Numbered from the stretch's first letter, positions 51,867 through 61,734 are shown. The stretch: 64,000 nt of DNA from Pararoseburia sp963661325 (GCA_963661325.1 CAVLBP010000001.1:1-64000); one strand, 5' to 3'. Numbers and translations are program-made. Notes: a model not told the origin generated them from the sequence alone.

Positions 51867-54830
51867 CTATTTATTTAAAGCCTCACATAGTTCTGCTGTC
51901 TTGGGGGCGTCCAGATTAGCCACCGCGTTTTGCAATTCCGCAAGCAATTTTTCCTTTTCTTCGTTCCAAGGATAGGACTGCAATTTTTCCATAAGGGTAT
52001 CTGCACTCTTGATATCATATGCATTCATACTTGTCTTTAAAAGATGCAGAATGGATCCCAAGTCTTCACCGGATGGCATCTGATCCTTTTTCTCTTCCTT
52101 TGGCAGGCTGTCCGCCACAGCCTTTCCAAGCTTCTCCCAATCCTCAAAGAAGTAAGGTGCCATTGCAAGGATCTTGTCCGTCCTGTCGGATATGGCAGCA
52201 TTTTCCAGTGAAGCCGCAAGGCCATAGACCTGAAAAGCTCCCATGATATTAGCAGAAGCCTTCATAGCATGCACCTTAATACGGAAACTTCTAAGACTGT
52301 CACGATCAGACGGATCTTCCTGAATTGCGTCAAAATATGTGCGCAATTCTGCCAGTTCTGAACCTGCTACCGTTTCAAACTGTTTTAGCACCGCCAGATA
52401 ACTCTTCATCCCGCCCGTATGATTCAATCCATATGCTACATCCACGCCGGAGATTACCGGAAGTTTGGTCTCGTCTTCTCTTTTTTCAGTCTTTTTCTGA
52501 TTCTTCTTTACAAGTGACGGTGAAAGGTACTGCAGTATCTGCTTCTCCAGAATTTCAGGCTGGATCGGTTTTGCCAGAAAATCATCAAATCCCATACCAC
52601 AATATTCTTCTTTGGCTCCTTTTAGGGCATTCGCCGTCAATGCAATGATTGTCGTTTTTTTATTCATACCGTCCTCTTGATTTCGGATAGCATGCATAGC
52701 CTCAACGCCATCCATTTCCGGCATCATGTGATCCATAAAGATCAGATCGTATTTTTTCTTCTTCGTCTTTTCCAGAGACATACGACCGGAGCTAACAGCG
52801 TCGATCTGCACCTGGGTTTCTTTTAAGAGTTCCGTAAATACCGTCAGGTTCATCGCATTATCATCTACTACCAGAACCTTAGCATCCGGTGCGGAAAAGA
52901 GCGCCTGATAGGCTTCATCTGTCTCATCCTCTTCGTCCAGGTCAAAGACACCGATCGGACTTTCATCCACTACCTTCTGCTCTACCTCAAAGTAGAATTC
53001 GCTTCCCTCCCCATATTGGGAGATAACATGAAGTTCTGAATCCATCAGCCCCAAAATACCATTTACAAGATTCAGACCTATACCCGTTCCCTCCACTGCA
53101 TGATTTCTTTTTTCATCAAATCTGGAAAATCGGTCAGTCAGTTTTTTCAAATCTTCCTCACGGATACCGATACCTGTGTCCTTAACCGATATCAGAAGAT
53201 GCAACTGGTCTTCATGTACTTTTCCATAGATGGTAAGGGTAACGCTGCCCTCATCTGTGTATTTTGCTGCATTGGTAATCAGATTTATGATAACCTGCTT
53301 CAGGCGTATCATATCTCCATATAAAAGATTCGGGATGTTTTCTGCAATATTGCATTTAAAATCCAAACGATCAAACTCTGCTCTTGTCCTGACCATACTG
53401 ATGACATCCTTGAGGAGTTGGCGGAAAGAATACTCTTCCGACACCAGTTCCATCTTGTCAGCCTCGATCTTTGAGATATCAAGGATACCATTGATCAGAG
53501 ACAATAGCATATTGGATGCATTCCCTACATTCTTGGCATAAGACCGGATAGCCGGCTCCTTGGATTCTCTGAGAATCATTGTGTTGAGACCAATGATGGT
53601 ATTGATAGGCGTACGAATCTCATGAGACATATTGGCCAGGAAAGTAGACTTTGCTTTACTCTCATGCTCTGCCTCGTCTGCCCGATCAATGATGGATTCA
53701 ATTTCCTTTTTCTCCTCATTGATCACCTGGATGGCAAAGACAACTTTTTCCAGACTTCCATCATCCGCCCGATCCATAGCAAAGAAACGGGTACGGCACC
53801 AGCCATAGTTGACGCTGACATACTCGAAAGCAATGGTATTCTTGCCTTCTAAACGTTCTGCCAAGGTGGTAAGATCGCAAAATTCATAGGCCAATTCCTT
53901 ATAAGAATCAGCACTGTCATATTCAAACATGCCTCGCAACTGCTTGGCTGCTCCCTTGTTCTTCGGTCTGAGTTTTTCTGACTCTTCATCTGCGACCACA
54001 GGTGTCAGCGTATCCGACTTTAGATCAATGATATAAATAATGGAATACATGTCTGACAGACTGAGGATCCCGGATTTTTTGATCTCCATCTCCTTGACTG
54101 TTTTCTTGTAAGTCACATCAGATGCAATATAAAGTATCAGTGAGACCAGCCAAAAGATAATCAATGCCACGATCAGATAAATATTCTGTCCATCCATGAT
54201 CGTACGGTGAAAATGATAGGTCACCTGATAGGTCGTTGACTCTGGAAAATCCAGGTAATACAGGATAAATCCCATAGTCAGTTCTGCCCCTTTTGCCACC
54301 GGCATCTCATCGTTTTTTTCGGATGGATAATAAATGACATAATCCCCTTTGTAAAGCGGAATCAAAAGGTCGCCATCATAAAGATAATCCAGTGTCACAT
54401 CTTCCAGCTTGTAATTTCTCAGATCAAGGGTCTGCACCTTGCTATCTCCGTTTACGTTCTGGTGTATCTCGACCGTACCGCACCATGCCTGATTGATCAG
54501 ACAGTCATCCTGAATGTCAACCCGCATCTGCCAGTCTTTTATTTCGTATTTGGATTTATTGACCATGTTTACATCCATGGTCTGGGCTTGCAGATCCACA
54601 GTCTCGCCATAAAGATCATAACCACGCTTGAGCCAGGAACTTGTAGAATCTTCCTTTCCGGCGATCGTCACACTCACGCCTTCACTTTCCTTTGCTCCTT
54701 TCAAAACGTGTTCTTTTGCATTGAAATATTTCACATAGGAGATCTCTCCTATGAGCATAATAAGAATGACCACAGGCAGAATGATAATTATCTTTTTGAT
54801 ACCCCCCAGCCTGTTCTTATCTGTTGTCAT
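51867..54830 (-). CDS. Hybrid histidine kinase with extracellular sensor, REC and Hpt
   Basis: A 987-residue kinase. Two membrane helices (about 12-30 and 217-240) bracket a ~185-residue extracellular sensor of unknown fold. A PAS-like region follows (about 250-375), then HisKA with H403 (MSHEIRTPINT), HATPase (DTGIGIREEDL, GTGIGLNLV), a receiver with D700 (IFMDHMMPEMD) and Hpt with H854 (IKVHAMKASA). It completes an internal phosphorelay and can pass phosphate to the double-receiver protein next to it. It lies between a soluble chemoreceptor-like gene and that receiver gene, gaps 15 and 35 bases. Confidence 0.93.
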   Translation of the reverse strand: MTTDKNRLGGIKKIIIILPVVILIMLIGEISYVKYFNAKEHVLKGAKESEGVSVTIAGKEDSTSSWLKRGYDLYGETVDLQAQTMDVNMVNKSKYEIKDWQMRVDIQDDCLINQAWCGTVEIHQNVNGDSKVQTLDLRNYKLEDVTLDYLYDGDLLIPLYKGDYVIYYPSEKNDEMPVAKGAELTMGFILYYLDFPESTTYQVTYHFHRTIMDGQNIYLIVALIIFWLVSLILYIASDVTYKKTVKEMEIKKSGILSLSDMYSIIYIIDLKSDTLTPVVADEESEKLRPKNKGAAKQLRGMFEYDSADSYKELAYEFCDLTTLAERLEGKNTIAFEYVSVNYGWCRTRFFAMDRADDGSLEKVVFAIQVINEEKKEIESIIDRADEAEHESKAKSTFLANMSHEIRTPINTIIGLNTMILRESKEPAIRSYAKNVGNASNMLLSLINGILDISKIEADKMELVSEEYSFRQLLKDVISMVRTRAEFDRLDFKCNIAENIPNLLYGDMIRLKQVIINLITNAAKYTDEGSVTLTIYGKVHEDQLHLLISVKDTGIGIREEDLKKLTDRFSRFDEKRNHAVEGTGIGLNLVNGILGLMDSELHVISQYGEGSEFYFEVEQKVVDESPIGVFDLDEEDETDEAYQALFSAPDAKVLVVDDNAMNLTVFTELLKETQVQIDAVSSGRMSLEKTKKKKYDLIFMDHMMPEMDGVEAMHAIRNQEDGMNKKTTIIALTANALKGAKEEYCGMGFDDFLAKPIQPEILEKQILQYLSPSLVKKNQKKTEKREDETKLPVISGVDVAYGLNHTGGMKSYLAVLKQFETVAGSELAELRTYFDAIQEDPSDRDSLRSFRIKVHAMKASANIMGAFQVYGLAASLENAAISDRTDKILAMAPYFFEDWEKLGKAVADSLPKEEKKDQMPSGEDLGSILHLLKTSMNAYDIKSADTLMEKLQSYPWNEEKEKLLAELQNAVANLDAPKTAELCEALNK

Positions 54831-54845
54831 GCTTCTTTCCCCCGT

Positions 54846-55817
54846 CTATCTTTTAGTCCTCGTCGTCAGATCCGTCAGAGGATCGATCTGTTCTAAAATG
54901 TTGCTCATGTCTTCAAACATAAAGCCTTTTTTTGTGATCTTTACTTTGATATCCTCGATATCTCCATCTACCTGTTTGAAATACTGCACAGAATCTGTAA
55001 TATTGTCAGAAATCGCGTCAATAGCTGTCTGGCATGAAGCAAAGACCGCTGCCATCTCCTCACTCTGGGTTGTAACATCTTCCGCTACATCTTTGATACC
55101 CGATACCGTCTCCTGCGTTCTGGCAACTTTATCATGGGACTCCTCAATGGCAGCCTTTGTATTTTCGATGGAATTAACCAGACGATTGTTGCTTTCATTT
55201 AGTTCTTCCATACTTTCACGAATGGATGCTACCACGCTTTGAATTTCCTTTGACAGGTCATTAACAGAATCCGCAACTACTGCAAAGCCTCTTCCTGCTT
55301 CACCGGCTCTTGCCGCCTCAATGGACGCATTAAGTGCCAGCAAATTTGTCTGACTTGCAAAACCACTGATCATCTCTACCTTGCCCCTGATCTCATCGAA
55401 GTTGTGCTGAAACTGTTCAAATACGTTCTGCACTTCATCAATGGTACGCGTCACACTGCTGCTGCTGGCGTCCACTTCCTCAATCCCTTGATAGGTATGG
55501 TCTGCCGCTTCGACCAACTCAGATACGATTCCGTCAAAAGCCGAGGTGATCTTTTCCACATTCCTGAATTCATTCTGGAAATCCTCTACAGAATGGGAAA
55601 TAGCCTCGTATTTTTCTTCTACCATGTCAAAAGATTCCTGGATCACATTGACTCCTTCTATAGTATGTTTCTCCTCATCCTGTAATCTTTCTTTTTGTTC
55701 TGTCAAAAAACGTCCCACAGACTGCAAAGCCTGCATCTTTCTTTCTGCTCCAGTGCTTTTCTCTTGATTTTCAACTTGTTCTGTATCTTCTGTTTTTTTC
55801 CTTGTAAAAAAGTTCAT
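54846..55817 (-). CDS. Soluble methyl-accepting chemotaxis-like protein
   Basis: A 323-residue protein with no membrane helix and no recognisable sensor domain. A Glu/Lys-rich N-terminal coiled coil (about 20-100) leads to the MCP signalling hairpin: GFASQTNLLALNASIEAARAGEAGRGFAVVADSVNDLSKEIQ. The ATG at 55817 (MNFFTRKKT) follows GGGGGAGACAGG. It lies just after the FIST gene, overlapping its end region, suggesting FIST ligand sensing feeds this protein. No cheA or cheW is nearby, so it may talk to the chemotaxis array or to the adjacent kinase. Confidence 0.9.
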   Translation of the reverse strand: MNFFTRKKTEDTEQVENQEKSTGAERKMQALQSVGRFLTEQKERLQDEEKHTIEGVNVIQESFDMVEEKYEAISHSVEDFQNEFRNVEKITSAFDGIVSELVEAADHTYQGIEEVDASSSSVTRTIDEVQNVFEQFQHNFDEIRGKVEMISGFASQTNLLALNASIEAARAGEAGRGFAVVADSVNDLSKEIQSVVASIRESMEELNESNNRLVNSIENTKAAIEESHDKVARTQETVSGIKDVAEDVTTQSEEMAAVFASCQTAIDAISDNITDSVQYFKQVDGDIEDIKVKITKKGFMFEDMSNILEQIDPLTDLTTRTKR

Positions 55818-55830
55818 CCTGTCTCCCCCT

Positions 55831-56925
55831 CTATTCAAATACTACTGCGACCATGGTTTGATTTACATGTTGTTTGCCGTATTGTTCTCCGCCGCCTACA
55901 ATACCAACGTGCGGTCCGAGTTTTGCCATATCCGTTAAAAATGGTGTCAGGTAATTCCGATCGGTATATAAAAGATGGCGGTAAATGCAGTTGATCGAGA
56001 ATACAAAAGATATCTTTTTATTTTCTGTTTGTATCTTCTGTCTGGTCTCTTGACCGATCTGCTCATAATCTGCGAGTTCCATAACACTGATCATGTCATT
56101 TTCATTGATCTTCTTGTAATTGATCAGTGAATTATGCTCGCCGACTGCATATGGCGATGCAATGTAGATCTCGTCTCCGATCACTCTTCCCAAAGGATTT
56201 GTCAGTACATTGGTCGCTACCTGTTCCGGTCCGACACCAGCATCTTCACAATATACACTTGCTGCCGGTCTGTCATCAAGGGTCAGCAATTCCTTATTTG
56301 CAAGATTTACAGATGTTGCAATATGCTGCTTTGCTCCGGCAAGCGGCTTAAAAATCAGTTCGGAATATATCCGGATCTTGCCTGTCGTATTCTTAATGAT
56401 AGCATAAGCGCATGCATCACCATGCAACTGACCATCCACCATCACATATGCGTCTTTTCCTTCCGGCACACCAAAAACTGTACCACCTGCAAGGGTAATA
56501 CCGGCATTTTCCAGTGCCACATTCATTGTTGTGACAAGGCGCTCCTCATCATTCGTGCAAAATTCTAAACAAACTGTATTGTCCTTTCCGGGGCTCACCT
56601 TTTTTATCTTTTCTTCCATGACCGGAATATCCGCCATTGGAACTCTGGATAAATTGTGTATCAGCCCCACCTCCGCAACTGCATCCTGTCCATATCCAAT
56701 CAGAATCATTCTTTCATCCGATGATTCCGACTTCAGGTAGGTTGTGGAACTGGTACCTATCATCGGCACCTGTCCGTATTTTTGCTTGAGCAGGCGAGAC
56801 GCCTCCTCCAATAGTTTGTAAGAAGTCAATAAAATCAGTAACTTTGGGTTTCGTATTCCTGCAGAAACTTCCTCAACCGCTGCCGCAACATCTGTTTTTG
56901 TTGACATACCTGTCATTATCTGCAT
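55831..56925 (-). CDS. FIST-domain sensory protein
   Basis: A 364-residue soluble protein with FIST_N and FIST_C domains. Blocks: PMIGTSSTTYL (N domain), GITLAGGTVFGVPEGKD, and the C domain (SINCIYRHLL, HVGIVGGGEQYGKQHVNQTMVAVVF). The family is a cytoplasmic ligand-binding module; some members (NosP) bind heme and sense NO beside hybrid kinases and c-di-GMP enzymes. Whether this one binds heme cannot be read. I start at 56925 (MQIMTGMSTK), since AAGGA is 8 bases upstream; another ATG is at 56931. Its end lies 13 bases before the next start. Confidence 0.88.
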   Translation of the reverse strand: MQIMTGMSTKTDVAAAVEEVSAGIRNPKLLILLTSYKLLEEASRLLKQKYGQVPMIGTSSTTYLKSESSDERMILIGYGQDAVAEVGLIHNLSRVPMADIPVMEEKIKKVSPGKDNTVCLEFCTNDEERLVTTMNVALENAGITLAGGTVFGVPEGKDAYVMVDGQLHGDACAYAIIKNTTGKIRIYSELIFKPLAGAKQHIATSVNLANKELLTLDDRPAASVYCEDAGVGPEQVATNVLTNPLGRVIGDEIYIASPYAVGEHNSLINYKKINENDMISVMELADYEQIGQETRQKIQTENKKISFVFSINCIYRHLLYTDRNYLTPFLTDMAKLGPHVGIVGGGEQYGKQHVNQTMVAVVFE

Positions 56926-57008
56926 TTTCATGTTCCTTTCCTATATTATAATTGGCGTTTTATCGAACAGCCGCCTAATATATCTTTTCTTGTAAAATGT
57001 TTGCAATC

Positions 57009-58199
57009 CTAATTTATTACCGTGATCACATCATCTAAAACATAATGGAATGATGGTGCCGACGCCTTCTCATTCTCCTTATATGGAGTAGAGAGATCTA
57101 TTGTGTCGGTCGGATCCTGCGGATCGGTACCGGTAAAGGATCCTGAGAAAACTTCGATCGAACCATTTTCCAGTTTCTTAACCGTATCATCAACGACTGT
57201 GTCAATATCTTCCGGCAGGATGGCTGTATTCATATCAAGTATACGCACCCATCCCTCCTTAAGTCCTGCAACGGCATCCTGGCCAAACACCTTGCCATCA
57301 ATGCAATCCTCGATCTTTTTCCCTTTTAAAAGAGCACTTACAGACTCCTTGAAATAATAGGAATAATCCACGGAACAACTGACAAGAGACCTTGTTGGTG
57401 CAATATCCGTCATGGACTGATTGTATCCCACATGATAAACAGGGGTGGTCCTGGTAGACGTCTCGCAGGCTGTCGCCGGTCCCACTGTATCGGAATGCTG
57501 GGAAATCACCACACATCCCTGTTCGATCAGTTCCGTTGCCGCTTCCTTTTCCTTGTAATAATCCATCCAGGTATTTGTGTATTCAACCATCATCGTAGTT
57601 TCCGGAACAACTGACTGAACACCCAGATAAAATGCAGTATATGCGGAAATTGCCTGAGCATAAGGATAGGCAGCCACAAAGCCAACTTTGGCCTCGTCTG
57701 CCGTAATGATGCCGCTGTCGATCATCTCCTGGATCTTTTCACCTGCAATTACACCACAGACATAACGCCCCTCATAAATGGTAGCATAACAGTTGTGATA
57801 ATTGGATAGAACCGTGTCCGTATTGGCATTATCTCCGGTCGGCACACAAAATTCCACTTCCGGATGCTCTGCTGCGATCTCCTTTACCTTTTCTTCGTAA
57901 TCATAATTTGTCGCAATGATATAGTCACAGCCATCATCAATCAGTTCTTCAACAAATTCCCCTACCTGATCGTCCGACACATTGTACTTGTTCACACACT
58001 CAATCTGATCTCCATATGCGCTTTCCAGGCTGTCTCGTGCATCAATAAAATTCTCTGTATAAGGCGTAATCTCATCACCGGAAAAAACAAAACCAATCTT
58101 TAGGTGCTTTCCATCTGTCTTTGTCACTTGAACAAGGATCAGAGATACGAGGCACATAACCAAAGTTGTAGCCGCACACAAGATATATTTCTTTTTCAT
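57009..58199 (-). CDS. BMP-family extracellular solute receptor (no transporter genes)
   Basis: A 396-residue protein of the BMP/Med periplasmic-binding family, whose members bind nucleosides or related ligands. The N-terminus (KKKYILCAATTLVMCLVSLILV) is a signal peptide or anchor without a clear lipobox. The mature part begins HLKIGFVFSGDEITPYTENF, with IIATNYDYEEKVKEIAAEHPEV and YEGRYVCGVIAGEKI later. No ABC ATPase or permease adjoins it. It starts 1 base after the propeller/HD-GYP stop, so it may be its extracellular ligand receptor. GGAGG precedes the ATG. Confidence 0.87.
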   Translation of the reverse strand: MKKKYILCAATTLVMCLVSLILVQVTKTDGKHLKIGFVFSGDEITPYTENFIDARDSLESAYGDQIECVNKYNVSDDQVGEFVEELIDDGCDYIIATNYDYEEKVKEIAAEHPEVEFCVPTGDNANTDTVLSNYHNCYATIYEGRYVCGVIAGEKIQEMIDSGIITADEAKVGFVAAYPYAQAISAYTAFYLGVQSVVPETTMMVEYTNTWMDYYKEKEAATELIEQGCVVISQHSDTVGPATACETSTRTTPVYHVGYNQSMTDIAPTRSLVSCSVDYSYYFKESVSALLKGKKIEDCIDGKVFGQDAVAGLKEGWVRILDMNTAILPEDIDTVVDDTVKKLENGSIEVFSGSFTGTDPQDPTDTIDLSTPYKENEKASAPSFHYVLDDVITVIN

Positions 58200-58200
58200 C

Positions 58201-61200
58201 CTATGACTCCTCCTTTGACTTTGCATACAGACTCTCTACATCTATCGTTCCATCCTCGATCAGGGAAAGCATGATCTCTACCAATTTAGGATCAAATTGT
58301 GTGCCGCTGCAGCGCTTCAACTCTGAAATGACATAATCCAGATCCAGTTGTTTTCGATACACACGGTTTGCCGTCATAGCATCAAAGGCATCTGCGATAC
58401 CAATGATACGTGCTTCAATCGGAATTTCTTCGCCTTTGAGTCCGTGGCAATACCCTGTCCCATCGTATCTTTCATGATGATATAAGGCTCCCAGATCTAC
58501 ATTTTCGATCATCTTGAAATCCTTTAGGATCTCCGCCCCCTTGACTACATGAGACTTCATGATATCGTATTCCTCATCCGTCAATCTTGCCGGCTTGTTT
58601 AGTATGGCATCCGGTATACCGATCTTTCCGATATCGTGTAAAAGTGCCATCTGTCTTAAGTTCTCGCATTTTGCCTCCGGATATCCAAGACGTCTTGCAA
58701 TAGCCACCGAGTATTCTGATACACGGAAAGAATGCTGACTCGTATTGGTATCCTTGGCATCCACCGTCCGGGCAATGGATAAAATGGTCTCATTTCCCAT
58801 CTCGATCTGCTTTTGTGCATACTCAAGTGCATACTGCTGACGCAGGATTGTCTTCTGGGACTGGGCTCTTGTAACCGACCAGGTAATCCAAACCAGAACC
58901 AGACCAATAATCAGCCATACGTAGATGTAAAACCAGCCGTTCTGATACATCTCCCGGTCTTTTTCTATGGTGTAATTAGCAGTCTCCATAATACTGCCGT
59001 CCAAACCGTCCAGAATAGAAATATGAAAAATATAGGTGCCCGATTTCAGATCCGTGTAAGTAACTTTACTGAATTCACTAAGCAGGCAGGTGGTCTCTGC
59101 CGTATCATATCCTTCCAGATAATAACTGATGTAAGGATCATATACAGAGTAATTCAGGATCTCCGGCTCAAAGGTAATCTTCGATGCATCTGCAGACAGG
59201 GTCAATACATCCGAACGACTGATCTTGGTCTGTGTTCCATCCACGGTAACATAATCCATAAGCATACGGTAGGACTTGGCCGTAATGTCGTAATTAGACA
59301 TATTGACCTTGATCACTCCCGTACCACTGCACAAATACAGAAGATCTCCCTCTCTGCACATCCATGCATTCGCTGTCAGGGACGAGCGCAGACCTCGTTT
59401 TGCATCCATTAGAGGGTACTCCGTTCTGGTATTTGTGATCAGATCCTCCGACTTTGCAACATAGATCCCGGCACTTCCCAAGATCCAGCATGTGCCATCG
59501 TCACATACCATGTCGTAATTGTTGCTATATGGAAACTGATCCAGATTTTTGATATTTCCATCTGCATACATATAACAAAGACCATTACTGGTAACAATAA
59601 ACATGCCGTCTGTAGAAGCGTCATAAACCATACGCATAACAACACCGGAAGAAAGTCCGTCTTTCTTCTCAATATGTCCGCTCACTTTTCCATTCTTGAT
59701 GATGGTAATGCCACCGCCGTCAGAGCCAACATACAAGGCACCCTGATACTCCAACAGACAGAGAGATTTCTCATTCTTTAGTCCGTCCTGCTGGCGATAT
59801 ACGTTTGTGATCTTCTCGTTTTTAAGAACAGCAACGCCGTAATCACCGCATACAATAATGGATCCGTCCTCTGCTTCATATATATTTCTAAAACGCATTC
59901 CCGGCATACCGTCGTCTTCTGTAAACATGCGGATCTGATAATTGCCCTGGTCATCCTTTTGCACCCTGCAAAGTCCCAGACCTGTTGTTGCGATCCAGAG
60001 GTTGCCCTGACTGTCCGCCTTGATTCCACGTATTCTGGTGTTAGCCAGCATGGTACTGAGTTCATTATTGATCTGCGTTCCCTTGATCTCATCTATAATA
60101 ACGAGTCCACTGTCCGTACCGCAGAAAAGAAGATTATCCCAGATCTCCGTGGTATTGACCACAGCTGACTCTACACCAACCTGAGAAAAAAGTTCCTGAA
60201 ACGGGGATTTGCTCATTTTCAGCAATCCTTGTCTGGCTGAGCAGAACCAGAGGTTCCCCTGATAATCCACCAGCATGCTATAGATCGCACTGGAAAAATC
60301 ATCTGTATTCAATCTGGTATAAGTGCCATCCGCATAGATGACCGCCATACCATTATCCGCACAGACAAAAATATCTCCATCGTCCGTTTCGTAAAAATAA
60401 TTGATCGTCTCTATATCGTCCAGCTGCAAAGTCTTTAAAAGACGCGGTGCATCGCCGGAAAGATCATACATATAGATCATATCATCTGCCGTGCCAAGGA
60501 AAAGCCTGTCATCGCTTGTAAAGAAAACGCCCCTGATGTTTTTCTGTTGGATAGCCGAAGTAAGGCTCTCCACGATTTCTCCATCCTTAAACCAGTAGAC
60601 CTCGCCTCTTTCCGACGCCGCAACTACATTTCCATTATGATCGGATGACATATGATAGACATTTTTTATATCTTCGTAGTTTTTGACAATACGCATGCCA
60701 CCATTTAAAGAAATGACCGATATTCCCTCTGTCGTCCCAATATAGTAATTGCCATGGGCGTCACTGACGATATCCTTTACAGAATTAGACAGAAGACCGT
60801 CTTCCTCACTGATGGTATTGACAACCTGTTCATTAATCAGCATGGAAATGCCATTATCATTGGTCCCGACCCACAGGCGTCCTTCGTCGTCTGTATAAAG
60901 GCTAATAACACTCTTTACGGACGGCAGATCATTGCAGAGTTTGAATTTATTGCCGTCATATTTATAAAGTCCGGCATAGGTGGCAATCCAGAGTTTACCA
61001 TCCTTAGTCTGTTCTATATCGTTGGCTTCGCCCGACAGAAGACCTTCTTCGCTTGCATATTCGTTATGCAGATAAGAATCATAGTCGATCTTATCCTCTG
61101 CAGCAAAGACATCATTTCCATGTAAGAGACAAATACCCGCAACAAGAAGCAGCATAAAACCGGTCACTTTTATCTTGCCTTCTGTCCCGCCTCTTCTCTT

Positions 61201-61734
61201 CCGTACCAGGCGGACGCAGCCGAAAACAACCTCTACGCAGACCAGCTTGTCCAAAAATTCTACATAAAACTGTCCCAAAAACAAGGCCGCAATTTTAGGG
61301 AAGCCATTATCCATACACAACAAAGCCAGTTGGCTGCCCCATACATTCTGAATGGATCCATCATATACGGTAACCTTTAAAATAGTAGCTACCAGCGTAG
61401 AAAACAAGGCCAGCACCATTCCCAATGACATAGTCTTGAACTGGTTCTCAAAATATTGTTTTCTGGCTGCCCAGCCCACTGCTACACCGATCACCGCACC
61501 GATCACACAGAAGACCGATTGCTGCTGCAAAAATATGCCATAGATAATGTTGTTCATAAAGCCAACAATACCACCGCATACCGGGCCTGCTACATATGCG
61601 ATCATAAACGTGCCAAGGGAATCACACCAGATTGGCAGCATGCATTTGTCTGCCAGGGTGCGTCCCAGCATATCAATCAGCAATGCCACAATTGTGTAGG
61701 GTATGATCCGATATTCCTTTTTCTTTTCCATCAT
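58201..61734 (-). CDS. Membrane/beta-propeller HD-GYP sensor, probable c-di-GMP phosphodiesterase
   Basis: This ~1177-residue protein has an unusual order. It begins with about five to six helices (about 8-185; DSLGTFMIAYVAGPVCGGIVGFMNN) resembling ECF S-components. A basic, signal-peptide-like segment follows (TGFMLLLVAGICLLHGNDVFA, about 193-213), then two-component-type beta-propeller repeats (LWIATYAGLYKYDG, LWVGTNDNGISML) to about 830, a Y_Y_Y-like domain, a membrane helix and HD-GYP. HDIGK is at H1033 and a GYC/GTGYCHGL replaces the usual GYP. It likely senses an external ligand and degrades c-di-GMP. Start at 61734 chosen by GGGAG. Confidence 0.9.
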   Translation of the reverse strand: MMEKKKEYRIIPYTIVALLIDMLGRTLADKCMLPIWCDSLGTFMIAYVAGPVCGGIVGFMNNIIYGIFLQQQSVFCVIGAVIGVAVGWAARKQYFENQFKTMSLGMVLALFSTLVATILKVTVYDGSIQNVWGSQLALLCMDNGFPKIAALFLGQFYVEFLDKLVCVEVVFGCVRLVRKRRGGTEGKIKVTGFMLLLVAGICLLHGNDVFAAEDKIDYDSYLHNEYASEEGLLSGEANDIEQTKDGKLWIATYAGLYKYDGNKFKLCNDLPSVKSVISLYTDDEGRLWVGTNDNGISMLINEQVVNTISEEDGLLSNSVKDIVSDAHGNYYIGTTEGISVISLNGGMRIVKNYEDIKNVYHMSSDHNGNVVAASERGEVYWFKDGEIVESLTSAIQQKNIRGVFFTSDDRLFLGTADDMIYMYDLSGDAPRLLKTLQLDDIETINYFYETDDGDIFVCADNGMAVIYADGTYTRLNTDDFSSAIYSMLVDYQGNLWFCSARQGLLKMSKSPFQELFSQVGVESAVVNTTEIWDNLLFCGTDSGLVIIDEIKGTQINNELSTMLANTRIRGIKADSQGNLWIATTGLGLCRVQKDDQGNYQIRMFTEDDGMPGMRFRNIYEAEDGSIIVCGDYGVAVLKNEKITNVYRQQDGLKNEKSLCLLEYQGALYVGSDGGGITIIKNGKVSGHIEKKDGLSSGVVMRMVYDASTDGMFIVTSNGLCYMYADGNIKNLDQFPYSNNYDMVCDDGTCWILGSAGIYVAKSEDLITNTRTEYPLMDAKRGLRSSLTANAWMCREGDLLYLCSGTGVIKVNMSNYDITAKSYRMLMDYVTVDGTQTKISRSDVLTLSADASKITFEPEILNYSVYDPYISYYLEGYDTAETTCLLSEFSKVTYTDLKSGTYIFHISILDGLDGSIMETANYTIEKDREMYQNGWFYIYVWLIIGLVLVWITWSVTRAQSQKTILRQQYALEYAQKQIEMGNETILSIARTVDAKDTNTSQHSFRVSEYSVAIARRLGYPEAKCENLRQMALLHDIGKIGIPDAILNKPARLTDEEYDIMKSHVVKGAEILKDFKMIENVDLGALYHHERYDGTGYCHGLKGEEIPIEARIIGIADAFDAMTANRVYRKQLDLDYVISELKRCSGTQFDPKLVEIMLSLIEDGTIDVESLYAKSKEES

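Noticed and set aside
56926..57008. Separate promoter for the FIST gene
   Set aside because: A TATAAT is present in the gap, but no acceptable -35 lies 16-18 bases upstream, so an internal promoter is not supported.
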